From an uncultured Bacillaceae bacterium (lineage in GTDB: Bacteria > Bacillota > Bacilli > Bacillales > Cytobacillaceae): a stretch of 64,000 nt of DNA. Positions 17,264 through 25,724 of the stretch are shown here, piece after piece (position 1 is the stretch's first letter; each line of letters opens with the position of its first letter). The notes beneath the pieces were generated by a model, which had not been told where the DNA came from, made no database searches, and worked only from the letters and a program-made list of their open reading frames with translations. A program made the position numbers and the translations under genes. The stretch spans positions 12,326 through 76,325 of the forward strand of contig CALKIU010000122.1 in NCBI GenBank assembly GCA_937995745.1. Reading direction: 5' to 3'.

Positions 17264-18073
17264 ATGAAAAAATTTGATGCATTGACACCGCTTGGCCTGC
17301 TTGCCGGTGTCGTTCTTGTTTGTTATGGAATCATTGTAAACGGCGGAATAGACAATTTTTTGACCTTTATTGATATTGCTTCCATTATTATTGTATTGGG
17401 CGGCGTTACCGCAGCCCTTTTGGTCAGCTTTCCGTTGAAAGACATCAGACATTTGTTCACCGTTTCCAAGCAGGCTTTTATTACGGAAAAATATGACAGA
17501 AATGAATTGATCGGCACGTTTGTTCAACTCTCAATGAAAGCGAGAAGAGAAGGAATTTTGTCCTTGGAAGAGGAATTGGAAAATTTGGACGACCCTTTTC
17601 TCCGCCGCGGCCTGTTGCTCGTCATTGACGGTATCGAGCCGGACGTTATTTCAGATATTATGCAGGCAGAGATTTCCGCCATGGAAGAACGCCACCGCAA
17701 GGGAAGACATTTGTTGGAGCGTGCCGGCGAGTATTCTCCTGCCTGGGGGATGACCGGTACGTTAATCGGTCTTGTTCTGATGCTTAACAATATAGATAAA
17801 CCCGAACAGCTCGGACCGAGCATGGCGGTGGCCATTTTGACAACGTTGTACGGTGTGGTGCTGGCCAATCTCGTTTTCATTCCCCTTTCTGTGAAATTGG
17901 CCCGCAAAACGGATGAAGAAGTTTTTTTAAAACAACTTATGATCGAAGGGATTATCGGGGTACAGTCGGGAGAAAATCCGCGGCTTTTGGAAGAAAAATT
18001 GAGCGCCTTCCTTTCTGAAAAGGAACGTTCGGCAAGAACCGCAGCAAAGGGGGCTGCGGAACATGAGGTATAA
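17264..18073 (+). CDS. motP: Flagellar motor stator subunit MotP (sodium type)
   Basis: This 269-residue MotA-family protein forms the stator ring around MotS and converts ion flow into flagellar rotation. Four membrane segments can be seen (about residues 10-28, 32-52, 155-178 and 185-208). The cytosolic loop carries the charged residues that touch the rotor, and the third helix reads PAWGMTGTLIGLVLML. Sequence similarity is to MotP rather than MotA, including MEERHRKGR before the third helix. The ATG at 17264 follows GGGAGGA. It overlaps motS by 11 bases. Confidence 0.93.
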   Translation: MKKFDALTPLGLLAGVVLVCYGIIVNGGIDNFLTFIDIASIIIVLGGVTAALLVSFPLKDIRHLFTVSKQAFITEKYDRNELIGTFVQLSMKARREGILSLEEELENLDDPFLRRGLLLVIDGIEPDVISDIMQAEISAMEERHRKGRHLLERAGEYSPAWGMTGTLIGLVLMLNNIDKPEQLGPSMAVAILTTLYGVVLANLVFIPLSVKLARKTDEEVFLKQLMIEGIIGVQSGENPRLLEEKLSAFLSEKERSARTAAKGAAEHEV

Positions 18074-18806
18074 GAGGTATAAAAGGAAAAAGGCCGAGTC
18101 TCATAAAAGTTCCGCCTCTCGCTGGATGGTCACTTTTACTGATTTAACTATGCTCATCCTCGTATTTTTTGTGTTGATGTTTGCCATGTCGCAAATCGAT
18201 TTGGTGAAATTTAAAGCAATTGCCGAATCTTATGCCAACAGGCAAATTTTGGATTTTTATCCATCACTTGTGCCGGGGGATAAAGAAGGCTCAGGGGATG
18301 AAGTGCTGCCCGATGAGGGCGTAATAATGAGTTTGGAGGATCTGGTTGAATATATTAGAAAATATCTGGAAACTAAAGGGTTGGAAGATTTGATTATAGC
18401 GAACCGGACAGAACGGGGTGTGGTCATCGTCCTACAGGAACAGGTGCTTTTTGAAACAGGGGAGGCCGAAATAAAAGAAGAGGCCACTGATTTCTTGGAT
18501 AGTGTCGGCCAGGCGTTACAGAATCTTCCCAATATGGTCAAAGTAGAAGGCCACACCGATGATCGGCCGATCAGCACTTACCGGTACCCTTCAAACTGGG
18601 AGCTTTCCACGGCTCGTGCAAGCAGTGTGATCCGCTATTTGACGGAAAAGCACGGTTTGGACAGCAAACGGTTTATTGCCGTGGGATATGGGGAAACCCG
18701 TCCGGTAGCGCCCAATACGTCGCCGGAAAACTGGCAGAAAAACCGGCGTGTGGAAATTGTCATCATGGACCCCGCCTTTACCGATGAAGAAATATTGGAT
18801 TCATAA
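18063..18806 (+). CDS. motS: Flagellar motor stator subunit MotS (sodium type)
   Basis: This 247-residue MotB-family protein has one membrane helix (about residues 26-45) with the ion-binding aspartate D27 in TFTDLTMLILVFF. The C-terminal OmpA-like domain anchors the stator to peptidoglycan (VEGHTDDRPI, NWELSTARASSV, YGETRPVAPN, NRRVEIVI). The overlap with motP indicates translational coupling. Sodium rather than proton use is inferred from resemblance to MotPS of B. subtilis and from its place next to ccpA. The 150 bases after it carry only a terminator. Confidence 0.93.
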   Translation: MRYKRYKRKKAESHKSSASRWMVTFTDLTMLILVFFVLMFAMSQIDLVKFKAIAESYANRQILDFYPSLVPGDKEGSGDEVLPDEGVIMSLEDLVEYIRKYLETKGLEDLIIANRTERGVVIVLQEQVLFETGEAEIKEEATDFLDSVGQALQNLPNMVKVEGHTDDRPISTYRYPSNWELSTARASSVIRYLTEKHGLDSKRFIAVGYGETRPVAPNTSPENWQKNRRVEIVIMDPAFTDEEILDS

Positions 18807-18931
18807 AGGATGCGGGGAGTTATTGAGGGGGATCGGGCGCAAAGAGGGCGAAATGAGCCGGCGGATTCGTTGTTGTTCCTATTTTGCCGAAAAACGTTGC
18901 TTGCATTGCCGCCCCTCATTTTATGCAAAAG

Positions 18932-18959
18932 AAAAAAGCTGCTTTCCGCAGCTTTTTTT
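18932..18959. terminator. Bidirectional terminator between motS and acuC
   Basis: AGCTGC (18937-18942) and GCAGCT (18948-18953) form a stem flanked by an A run on the left and a T run on the right. It can terminate both motS and the convergent acuC. Confidence 0.85.
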
Positions 18960-18962
18960 GAT

Positions 18963-20141
18963 TCAGGTTTGCCGTGTTTTTTCTCCGGCCGTTTTTCTAA
19001 TCGGATGCAACGCTTTTTCCATAGTTTTTTTGTTTTTTTCGGTAATTTCTTTTTTCCGCGGAACGGGGGGATACAAATTTTCAGGGTCGTCCCATTGAAA
19101 AGGCAAGGAAACTTCGGCCTCTTTTTGCCATTTTTCAAGCCACGATAAAGGCAAATGTTCTAAATGATTTGAATATTCCGTCATTTCTAACCATACGAGC
19201 GCCCATGCTCTCGGAACGACGCGCCATATATCATAACCGCCGCCTCCGACGGCTATCCATCTGCCTCCGCAATATTGATGGGCGATTTGATGGGCGATTT
19301 TCGGAATCTCTCTGTAAAGCTTGATTGTGCCCGACAAATGGGTAAGAGGGTCGTAATAATGGGCATCCGCGCCGTTCTGGGTTAATATGACATCCGGTTT
19401 GAACCAGGCGGCAATTTCTTCAAACGCCGTTTTGTACACTTCCAGGAACGATTCATCTTCCGTAAATGCATCGACGGGGACGTTGAAGGAATATCCGTAT
19501 CCTTTTCCAAATCCTCTTTCATTGATATTGCCCGTGCCCGGAAAAAGATATCTTCCGGTCTCATGGATGGAAAGGGTGCAAACATCCGGATCGTCATAAA
19601 ACGCCCATTGGACCCCGTCGCCGTGATGGGCATCGGTGTCGACATACATAACACGGGCGCCGTATTTTTCCTGTAAATATTTGATTGCGACGGAGCAATC
19701 ATTATAGATGCAAAATCCGGAAGCTTTTCCTTTGAAGCCGTGATGCAGTCCGCCCCCCAAGTGGAGGGCATGGTCGGCTTTTCCCGTCATTACGCAGTCG
19801 GCTGCGGTTAAAGTGCCGCCCACCAAGAGCGCGGCGGCCTCATGCATTCCGGGAAAAGCGGGCGTATCCTCTGTACCGAGCCCGTAATGTTCGGCCAATT
19901 CCTGCCGCAATTCACCCCGTCCGGCCTTTTTGACAGCGTCTATGTATTCGGGAAGATGGACGAGCTTCAGCTCTTCATCGCTTGCCATTCTTGGTTCCAC
20001 AATGTCTTCCGGCTGAAGGGCGTTCATTTCTTTCAGCAAATCGACAGTTAATCTCAGCCGTAACGGGTTAAAAGGATGCTCTTCATGGAATTTGTATTTT
20101 AACTGGTTTTCAGAAAAAACAAATATTGCTTCTTTTTTCAT
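18963..20141 (-). CDS. acuC: Acetoin utilization protein AcuC, class I histone-deacetylase-like deacetylase
   Basis: This 392-residue zinc enzyme of the arginase/deacetylase fold removes acetyl groups; in B. subtilis AcuC reactivates acetyl-CoA synthetase that AcuA has acetylated. The metal and active-site residues are present: VDTDAHHGDGVQWAFY, LSIHETGRYLFPGTG, and NGADAHYYDPLTHL. The ATG at 20141 follows GGGGAGC and overlaps the acuB stop by four bases. Length fits (387 in B. subtilis). It is the last gene of acuABC. Confidence 0.95.
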   Translation of the reverse strand: MKKEAIFVFSENQLKYKFHEEHPFNPLRLRLTVDLLKEMNALQPEDIVEPRMASDEELKLVHLPEYIDAVKKAGRGELRQELAEHYGLGTEDTPAFPGMHEAAALLVGGTLTAADCVMTGKADHALHLGGGLHHGFKGKASGFCIYNDCSVAIKYLQEKYGARVMYVDTDAHHGDGVQWAFYDDPDVCTLSIHETGRYLFPGTGNINERGFGKGYGYSFNVPVDAFTEDESFLEVYKTAFEEIAAWFKPDVILTQNGADAHYYDPLTHLSGTIKLYREIPKIAHQIAHQYCGGRWIAVGGGGYDIWRVVPRAWALVWLEMTEYSNHLEHLPLSWLEKWQKEAEVSLPFQWDDPENLYPPVPRKKEITEKNKKTMEKALHPIRKTAGEKTRQT

Positions 20142-20785
20142 GATAAGCTCCCCGAAAAATGCGGCCACTGTACTTCATGGCCGTTCTTTTTTAAATCGGC
20201 GATGATTTTGCCGGGATTTATCGTTTGCACCCGGATGACCATGATTTTATAGTTCTCATCTTTCTTGTCCGGATGGACGAGGATGCTCAAAATGTTGACA
20301 TGATGTTTTTCAATGCACGAGACGACTTCGCTGATTTTGCCCTGTACGTTGGGAACTTTTATTTCAATTCGTGAACTTGGCCAATGGACTCCCGTCAATT
20401 GGACCAAGGTATGAAAAATGTCTGTTTCCGTGATGATGCCCACCAATTTTTCGCCGCTGACAATGGGCAGACAGCCGATCTTTTTTTCGTAAAAAATAGC
20501 GGCCACTTCTTCGACAAAATCGAGCGGGTGTCCCGTAATCAAATCCGTTTTCATAATGGAAGATAGAGGTTTGTCCAAGATGTTGTCCTTTTCATCGTGA
20601 AGAAGGCTTGAAGGGCCCGCCTCTTTCAAATCCCTGTCCGTGACAAGGCCGATGAGACGGCGTTTTTCGTCTGTAATGGGAATATGTCTGATGTTGTTTT
20701 CGTTCATGACGCGGATGGCGTCTCTCAGTGAATGGTCTTTTGAGAGAGAAATCACGTCCCTCTTCATGATTTCTTCAACAATCAT
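20138..20785 (-). CDS. acuB: Acetoin utilization protein AcuB (CBS-CBS-ACT)
   Basis: This 215-residue protein has two CBS domains (MKRDVISLSKDHSLRDAI and MKTDLITGHPLDFVEEV, residues about 1-125) that probably bind adenine nucleotides, and a C-terminal ACT-like region (about 138-215). Its exact role with AcuA and AcuC is not settled; an energy-sensing role is inferred from the domains. GGGAGGG precedes the ATG. It overlaps acuC by four bases and follows acuA by 38 bases. Confidence 0.93.
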   Translation of the reverse strand: MIVEEIMKRDVISLSKDHSLRDAIRVMNENNIRHIPITDEKRRLIGLVTDRDLKEAGPSSLLHDEKDNILDKPLSSIMKTDLITGHPLDFVEEVAAIFYEKKIGCLPIVSGEKLVGIITETDIFHTLVQLTGVHWPSSRIEIKVPNVQGKISEVVSCIEKHHVNILSILVHPDKKDENYKIMVIRVQTINPGKIIADLKKNGHEVQWPHFSGSLS

Positions 20786-20823
20786 GTTTTTCCCTCCCGA
20801 ATTGGGGATTTTGTTCTAAAATG

Positions 20824-21456
20824 TCAGCACAATTGCCTGTTTTTGAAACGGAGGCGATCAAACTTTTGAACGGATTCGTCTGTAACTCTTTTCCCGATTC
20901 TGGCCATCAAACAGTTGGCCGGATGGGAACAGATTTCCGGGTCATCTGTCGCATATCTTTTTAAACCGCCGGAATTCATGAGTTTTTCCAGCATCCCCCG
21001 GTATTCCCAGACGGTTAAGCCCGTGCCTTTCAAGTCCCAATGCCAATAATATTCCGTAGTGATGATGATATAATCTTCCATGGCATCGTCCATAAGGGAA
21101 ACATGGAGAAGCGTTTTTCCCACGGATAATCCTCTGAATTTAGGAATGACTTCAATGGCTCCAAGCTCGATTAAATTTTCCATGTTTCCCTCGGACCAGC
21201 GTTCGAGGGGATCCGGGTAGTGGAACGTGATGTAGCCGACGATTACATCGCCGTCCCTGGCGATGATAATCCGCCCTTCCGGAAAGCCTGCTATTTTCAT
21301 AAGGGCTTTATGCTGCTGTTTTGGAGTGCGGAAGGAAGTCAAATCTTCATGAAATTTCAATTGCGCCAGTTTTTCCGGCGATACCGGCCCTTCAATCACC
21401 AGTTTTCCGTGAGGGGTATTCAATTCTTTTGCATAATATGTTTTGATGTGTTTCAC
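20824..21456 (-). CDS. acuA: Protein acetyltransferase AcuA (GNAT)
   Basis: This 210-residue GNAT-fold enzyme acetylates acetyl-CoA synthetase in B. subtilis and so inactivates it. Strong identity to AcuA is visible in PEGRIIIARDGDVIVGY, PDPLERWSEGNMENLIELGA, the acetyl-CoA loop VIPKFRGLSVGKTL, and TTEYYWHWDLKGTG. The GTG at 21456 is chosen because it gives exactly the B. subtilis length and N-terminus (KTYY); a GTG three codons upstream is possible. The site is weak (AGGCGG). Two tandem 22-bp repeats end 15 bases before the start. The usual divergent partner acsA is not here. Confidence 0.94.
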   Translation of the reverse strand: MKHIKTYYAKELNTPHGKLVIEGPVSPEKLAQLKFHEDLTSFRTPKQQHKALMKIAGFPEGRIIIARDGDVIVGYITFHYPDPLERWSEGNMENLIELGAIEVIPKFRGLSVGKTLLHVSLMDDAMEDYIIITTEYYWHWDLKGTGLTVWEYRGMLEKLMNSGGLKRYATDDPEICSHPANCLMARIGKRVTDESVQKFDRLRFKNRQLC

Positions 21457-21470
21457 GCCGCCCACCGCCT

Positions 21471-21514
21471 GTATATTTATTCACATGCAAGAGTATATTT
21501 ATTCACATGCAAGA
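21471..21514 (-). repeat. Perfect 22-bp tandem repeat in the acuA leader
   Basis: Two identical 22-bp units (21471-21492 and 21493-21514) abut exactly. Read on the minus strand each contains GTGAATAAATATAC, which differs in two A/T positions from TGAATATTTATAC at the argG operator region (60676-60688). The spacing of two helical turns suits a protein dimer or hexamer on one DNA face. Confidence 0.8.
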
Positions 21515-21652
21515 GAGGTTTAGGTTTATAACGGAAAAGAACTTCGTCAATGTTAGACATTTTTCTTATTTTACATTGTAACGCAAAAATGATGAAAAAA
21601 GAAGAAAATTTTTATAAAAATTGTGAAAATAAAGAAAATTAACTCTTTAAAT

Positions 21653-21680
21653 CCGGTACGCAAAATTTCGTTGCGTCCGG
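21653..21680. promoter_or_regulatory. Inverted repeat upstream of acuA
   Basis: CCGG-ACGCAA and TTGCGT-CCGG form two short stems interrupted by one mismatch. There is no T run on either strand, so it is not an obvious terminator; an operator is possible. I see no clear cre site or promoter between 21515 and 21770. Confidence 0.35.
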
Positions 21681-21770
21681 CTTCATGAATAGGTATTGTT
21701 TTAATTTGTTTGGAAGCATATGCTGATTGCTTCAAATTATGAATGCAATTTCCGTGAAATTTTTTAAAGA

Positions 21771-21816
21771 AAAAAAGCCGTCTGCGGAATTCATTCCCCT
21801 TTTCAAGCAGACGGCT
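21771..21816 (-). terminator. Intrinsic terminator after the PBP gene
   Basis: Read on the minus strand, AGCCGTCTGC and GCAGACGGCT form a 10-bp stem followed by TTTTTT. Confidence 0.85.
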
Positions 21817-21849
21817 CTATGATGAGTGGATTGGGCGGGACAATCGTCC

Positions 21850-24729
21850 TTAATTTTCTCCGTGTTCGCTGTTTTCAACCGCTTTGTTTTTGCCGGGACG
21901 ATTTTCAACCGGCTTTTCTGTCCGGCCGGGGGAAATCATGTCCGGAATGTCCCCTTTTACCGGTGTGTCGAGAGGAAACGCTGGCGATCCGGGAACGGGT
22001 GCGTTTCCAATCATGACCATGTTGGAAGGGGGGGATTCATTTCCGGCGATATCCACTGCGGTGACAAAATAGATGCCGTGGCTTCCGGTAAAAGAAAGCT
22101 CTTGGCCGGCCGGAATTGATTTTTCTTTAAGACCGTTTCTGTACACTCTGTAACCGATAATATCTTTCTCAGAATGAGCCTTCCATGTTATTTTCGCACC
22201 GGACGATTCGATTTGCGGAGGAGCTGGAATTTTTCCGTTTTCCGCAATTTTGTCATCAGGCAGGAGTACATGTTCCCACCGTTCTTTTTTCGGTATCAGC
22301 TCGCTGAGATCGGCATCTTCAATGCCGAGAACATTCTTCACGAAATCAGGATTCAGGATTACGCCCGTTTTGGCAAAGTCGTCCGGAGTCGAATCCATGG
22401 CCATATATTTCTTTCCGTCAATTTCCACATATTTTCCTTCAATAAGATTGTCATCCTCTTTTGTCGGCACATAGGTGGCTTTGAATAAATCTGTTTCCAC
22501 GAGACCCGCCTTTGTGCAAGTTTCGGAAGGCAACAACCCTGAAACGACACAGTACGAACGCCTGACGATTCCACCGGGCATTTTGAAAGTCGCTGCCGGG
22601 GCAATCAGTTCCGGGTTTGCCTCATATGCGGCATTCATGAGATCGGCCCACAGATAAATGTTCCTGACCCCGTAGGATAGTCCTTTGTAGCTTCGTTGCA
22701 GCGGCTTATTGTTGTCGTAGCCGTTCCAGACGCCAAAAGTGACGTTGGGGTTTGAGGCCACAAACCATGAATCGCGGTAATTCTGGCTCGTTCCAGTTTT
22801 GCCTGCCCAATCGGCTTTGAATTTTAACCGGCTGTTTAGAGATTGGGCGGTACCGTGGTTGATGACATCGCGCATGATGTCAATAATCAAGTAAGAGGTT
22901 TGCGGGCTGAATACTTCGACCGGTTCGCCCTTGTGCTGGTAAACCACTTTTCCGTTTTTATCGACAATTTTTTCAATCATGTAGGCATCGACAAATACGC
23001 CTCCATTGGCAAAGGTGGCAAAGGCATTCGTATTTTCTTCCACGGTTACCCCGTAATACAATCCGCCGATCGCCGCCGAGCGGTTGACAAAATCTTGTTC
23101 ATGCAAAGAAGTGAAGCCCATTTTGACGAGGTATTCCGCCGGACGTTTGTCCAAAATATCGACATAAGCTTTCACGGCAGGAATGTTGTAAGATTTTGTT
23201 ATCGCATGCCGGACGGAGACAAGCCCGCTGTAAGTGCGTCCGTAGTTTTGCGGCCACGGCTCGTCTTTTGTCGGATCCAATTTCAACGGAATGTCCGGCA
23301 GTACGGAGCCGGGCTGGAGAACCCCCATTTCCATGGCGGGAGCGTAAACAAGAAGCGGTTTCATCGTTGATCCGTTTGAGCGCTTGGCGCTGAACGCGTG
23401 GTTCGTTTGCGAAATATGAAAGTTGCGGCCCCCGACAAAACTGATGATTCTTCCCGTTTTGTTTTCAATGAGAACGGCGCCGACTTCCACCGGTTTTTTA
23501 ACGATTCGTTTTTCGCCGGTGTCGGGATCGATTTCTTCGTGATCAATGGGATCGCCGTATAAAGTAAATTGATCCTTTGCCCTTTGCATGGCATCATAGA
23601 TTGCTTTATCAATCGTGGTATGAATTTCATAACCGTTTTGGCGCAAATCTTTTTCGGCAAGATATTTATATTCCTTGTAAAGTTCCTCGTTGTTCTTCAA
23701 GTCTTCCAAAGTATAGCCGTCTTTTTCGGCCAGTACCCGGGTCATGGCTTCAATCGCCCTTTTTTCAATTTCCATTGTTAAGAACGGATATTGTTGAACG
23801 GTTGTTTTTCCGGGTGGGATAAAATCTTTTGTAATGTCATAGGCCAGTGCTTCTTTATATTGTTCTTCAGTAATCTTGCCGGTATCCAGCATTCTTTTTA
23901 GAACCGTTTTCATCCGGTTCAGGCCGGGTTCCAGGTTTTCTTTCAATGTTCCCTGGTTGGTAAAAGGCGTGTATCGGAACGGACTTTGCGGAAGTCCGGC
24001 AATGAAAGCGGCCTGGGGAAGATTTAATTCTTTGGCGCTTACCCCGAAAATCCCTTTTGCCGCTGATTGAACCCCGGCGATGTTCCTTCCCGAAGAATTG
24101 CGGCCAAATGTGGCGACATTCAAATAGGCTTCGAGAATTTCATCTTTCTCAAAAAATTTTTCCAATCTGAGGGCAAGCAAAATTTCTTTTGCTTTTCGTT
24201 CAAAGGACACTTCACTTGACAATATCTGATTTTTTACCAATTGCTGGGTCAACGTGCTTCCGCCCGTCTGCGTTTCCGCGTTGGTTATTTCTTGAAAAAG
24301 AGCACGGAGGATGGCTTTTGGAACTACACCGTTATGGTCGTAAAAATTTTCGTCCTCTACGGCAATGACTGCGTCGATGAGATATTGGGAAACATCTTCA
24401 AGTTTGACTTCTTCCCGTTCCAAATCTGATCGCAGTTTGCCGAGATAGACGTTATTTGCGAAATAGAGGGTCGATATTTCCTCATAATTGTAGATATCCT
24501 TTTTCATGCTCTCGTAGGAACGGAGCGGTTCGTCTTTTACGAGGGAAACAAAGTATCCGGCGCCCATTCCGAAAGCCAGACCGGTTCCGAGAAAAAGCAC
24601 GATGAAAAATAACAGGGCCAGATTCCATGCGACCCCGTAAATTATCCGGGCTCTCTTTTTTGTTTTTCCGCTTGTCAGGAAGCGGATGGCCATTTCTTTT
24701 ATATCTTTCCAATTCGGTTTCGTTTTCAA
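21850..24729 (-). CDS. Class A penicillin-binding protein with C-terminal FN3-like domain
   Basis: This 959-residue bifunctional enzyme polymerises and cross-links peptidoglycan outside the membrane. A cytosolic basic tail and one membrane helix (about 30-55) are followed by the glycosyltransferase domain (AVEDENFYDHNGV near 123, TGGSTLTQQLVKN, RKAKEILLALRLE). The transpeptidase carries SxxK as STMK near 453, SYN near 520, and KTGTSQ near 641. Residues about 833-906 look like a fibronectin type III domain (WKAHSEKDIIGYRVYRNG, ITAVD-like FVTAVDIAGNESPPS), then a P/E/N-rich tail. The start is a TTG with AGGGGGA ten bases upstream. It lies where acsA stands in B. subtilis. Confidence 0.92.
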   Translation of the reverse strand: MKTKPNWKDIKEMAIRFLTSGKTKKRARIIYGVAWNLALLFFIVLFLGTGLAFGMGAGYFVSLVKDEPLRSYESMKKDIYNYEEISTLYFANNVYLGKLRSDLEREEVKLEDVSQYLIDAVIAVEDENFYDHNGVVPKAILRALFQEITNAETQTGGSTLTQQLVKNQILSSEVSFERKAKEILLALRLEKFFEKDEILEAYLNVATFGRNSSGRNIAGVQSAAKGIFGVSAKELNLPQAAFIAGLPQSPFRYTPFTNQGTLKENLEPGLNRMKTVLKRMLDTGKITEEQYKEALAYDITKDFIPPGKTTVQQYPFLTMEIEKRAIEAMTRVLAEKDGYTLEDLKNNEELYKEYKYLAEKDLRQNGYEIHTTIDKAIYDAMQRAKDQFTLYGDPIDHEEIDPDTGEKRIVKKPVEVGAVLIENKTGRIISFVGGRNFHISQTNHAFSAKRSNGSTMKPLLVYAPAMEMGVLQPGSVLPDIPLKLDPTKDEPWPQNYGRTYSGLVSVRHAITKSYNIPAVKAYVDILDKRPAEYLVKMGFTSLHEQDFVNRSAAIGGLYYGVTVEENTNAFATFANGGVFVDAYMIEKIVDKNGKVVYQHKGEPVEVFSPQTSYLIIDIMRDVINHGTAQSLNSRLKFKADWAGKTGTSQNYRDSWFVASNPNVTFGVWNGYDNNKPLQRSYKGLSYGVRNIYLWADLMNAAYEANPELIAPAATFKMPGGIVRRSYCVVSGLLPSETCTKAGLVETDLFKATYVPTKEDDNLIEGKYVEIDGKKYMAMDSTPDDFAKTGVILNPDFVKNVLGIEDADLSELIPKKERWEHVLLPDDKIAENGKIPAPPQIESSGAKITWKAHSEKDIIGYRVYRNGLKEKSIPAGQELSFTGSHGIYFVTAVDIAGNESPPSNMVMIGNAPVPGSPAFPLDTPVKGDIPDMISPGRTEKPVENRPGKNKAVENSEHGEN

Positions 24730-24784
24730 TTTTAATCAGTCCCCCTAAAATCCAAGCATATTATAGCATAAAGACATATGGAGT

Positions 24785-24812
24785 TTGACACGCATTTTTA
24801 TATTTCTATAAT
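24785..24812 (+). promoter_or_regulatory. Strong sigma-A promoter pointing into the PBP-tyrS gap
   Basis: A perfect TTGACA (24785-24790), a 16-base spacer and a perfect TATAAT (24807-24812). No reading frame with a ribosome binding site follows; the structured segment at 24890-25160 does. Confidence 0.8.
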
Positions 24813-24818
24813 TACCGT

Positions 24819-25182
24819 GCGGAAAAGCCCCGTCTTTTGACTTTTTAACATTTTTCCGAAGAAAGTCTCCCATTATGAAGGAATGTGCAAGACGAGAGTC
24901 TGGGGCCTGATGAGAAAGGAGAGAAGAATTTCGGCCGGGGGCAGACACACGTTCCGCACCGGTAGAAGGTTTCTGTACACATCCGGGCATCAGGAGACAT
25001 AGAGAAAAATAAGCGAAAAGCAAGACTCGGAAATTCCTGAGCCCGGTTTGCCGGTGCGGGAGTTGTCCGAAACAACGCTCAGGGAGACGAAAGGATACTT
25101 TCGTAGCGGTGCCAAGATATGCCCCCATCAAACGAAGTTAAGCGAAAGCAGTTTACTTTTATCTTCATTCTTTTTTCTTTTT
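24819..25182 (+). ncRNA. Candidate structured non-coding RNA upstream of the tyrS T-box
   Basis: The segment behind the strong promoter folds into nested helices that I can pair by eye. P1: 24937-24943 with 25120-25126 (GGGGGCA/TGCCCCC). P2: 24954-24962 with 25051-25059 (CCGCACCGG/CCGGTGCGG). P3: 24983-24995 with 25035-25046, 12 pairs with one bulged A. P4: 25062-25066 with 25072-25076. P5: 25087-25093 with 25098-25104, 7 pairs closed by GATA. A weak hairpin and a T-rich run (25135-25182) could end the transcript. GCGGTGC at 25106-25112 could compete for the left arm of P2. I do not recognise it as tmRNA, RNase P, SRP, 6S RNA, or a common riboswitch. A minus-strand leader for the PBP gene is an alternative. 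Confidence 0.5.
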
Positions 25183-25268
25183 ATATGTCTTTATATTGGA
25201 AAAAAGATTGCAGGACGCCGTTTGGCTCGCACAAACGGGAACATTTTTTTGGCTTTGGTGAAAAAATA

Positions 25269-25297
25269 TTGACAGACTGCTGAGAGGTGTGATAAAA
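25269..25297 (+). promoter_or_regulatory. sigma-A promoter for tyrS
   Basis: TTGACA (25269-25274), 16 bases and GATAAA (25291-25296), the latter preceded by TGT as an extended -10. The start would fall just upstream of the T-box. Confidence 0.65.
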
Positions 25298-25321
25298 AAG
25301 TTTATTAAGTGAATCATAATA

Positions 25322-25577
25322 AGCTATGACGGGAACAAGTAGTCCTTTTATCCCTGTTTGCAGAGAACTGACGGTTGGTGCAAGTCAGTACAAATAAAAG
25401 GATGAATTACCTCCCCGAGCTTTTGCTGTGAACGGCTGCGGCGGGCCCATTAGCAGCAAACGGCAATGACCGTTATCCGAACAAGCGGAGGACATACAGA
25501 TCTCTTTTTTGGTCCTCAAGTAGGGTGGTACCGCGATTGTCTAGTCGTCCCTTCGGATTTGCCGGAGGGACTTTTTG
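25322..25577 (+). promoter_or_regulatory. Tyrosine T-box leader of tyrS
   Basis: The 14-base T-box AGGGTGGTACCGCG lies at 25522-25535. Upstream is a stem I-type region (TATGACGGGAACAAGTAG, then GGTGCAAGTCAGTA), with TAC in GAATTACCTCC near 25402 as the likely tyrosine specifier codon. The leader should let uncharged tRNA-Tyr stabilise an antiterminator and so switch tyrS on. The specifier placement is my reading; the T-box itself is unmistakable. Confidence 0.93.
25547..25577 (+). terminator. T-box-controlled terminator of tyrS
   Basis: GTCCCTTCGG pairs with CCGGAGGGAC (one T-G pair), followed by TTTTTG. It competes with the antiterminator that contains the T-box. Confidence 0.9.
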
Positions 25578-25724
25578 TTTTAGGTAAAACAAATGTTTTC
25601 ATCAAGGAGAAAGACTCCGCTTGACAGCGGTTTGGCTCCGGCGTTTTCGGCGGAAAGTTTTTGCAGCCATCGAACAGGAAGAGCTGTTTTTTAAGAAAAG
25701 CAACAGACAAAAGGAGGAGCAGGA

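Noticed and set aside
24745..25131. Minus-strand open frame of 128 codons over the structured segment
   Set aside because: No ribosome binding site or signal-peptide logic, and it runs through the nested helices, which better explain the composition.
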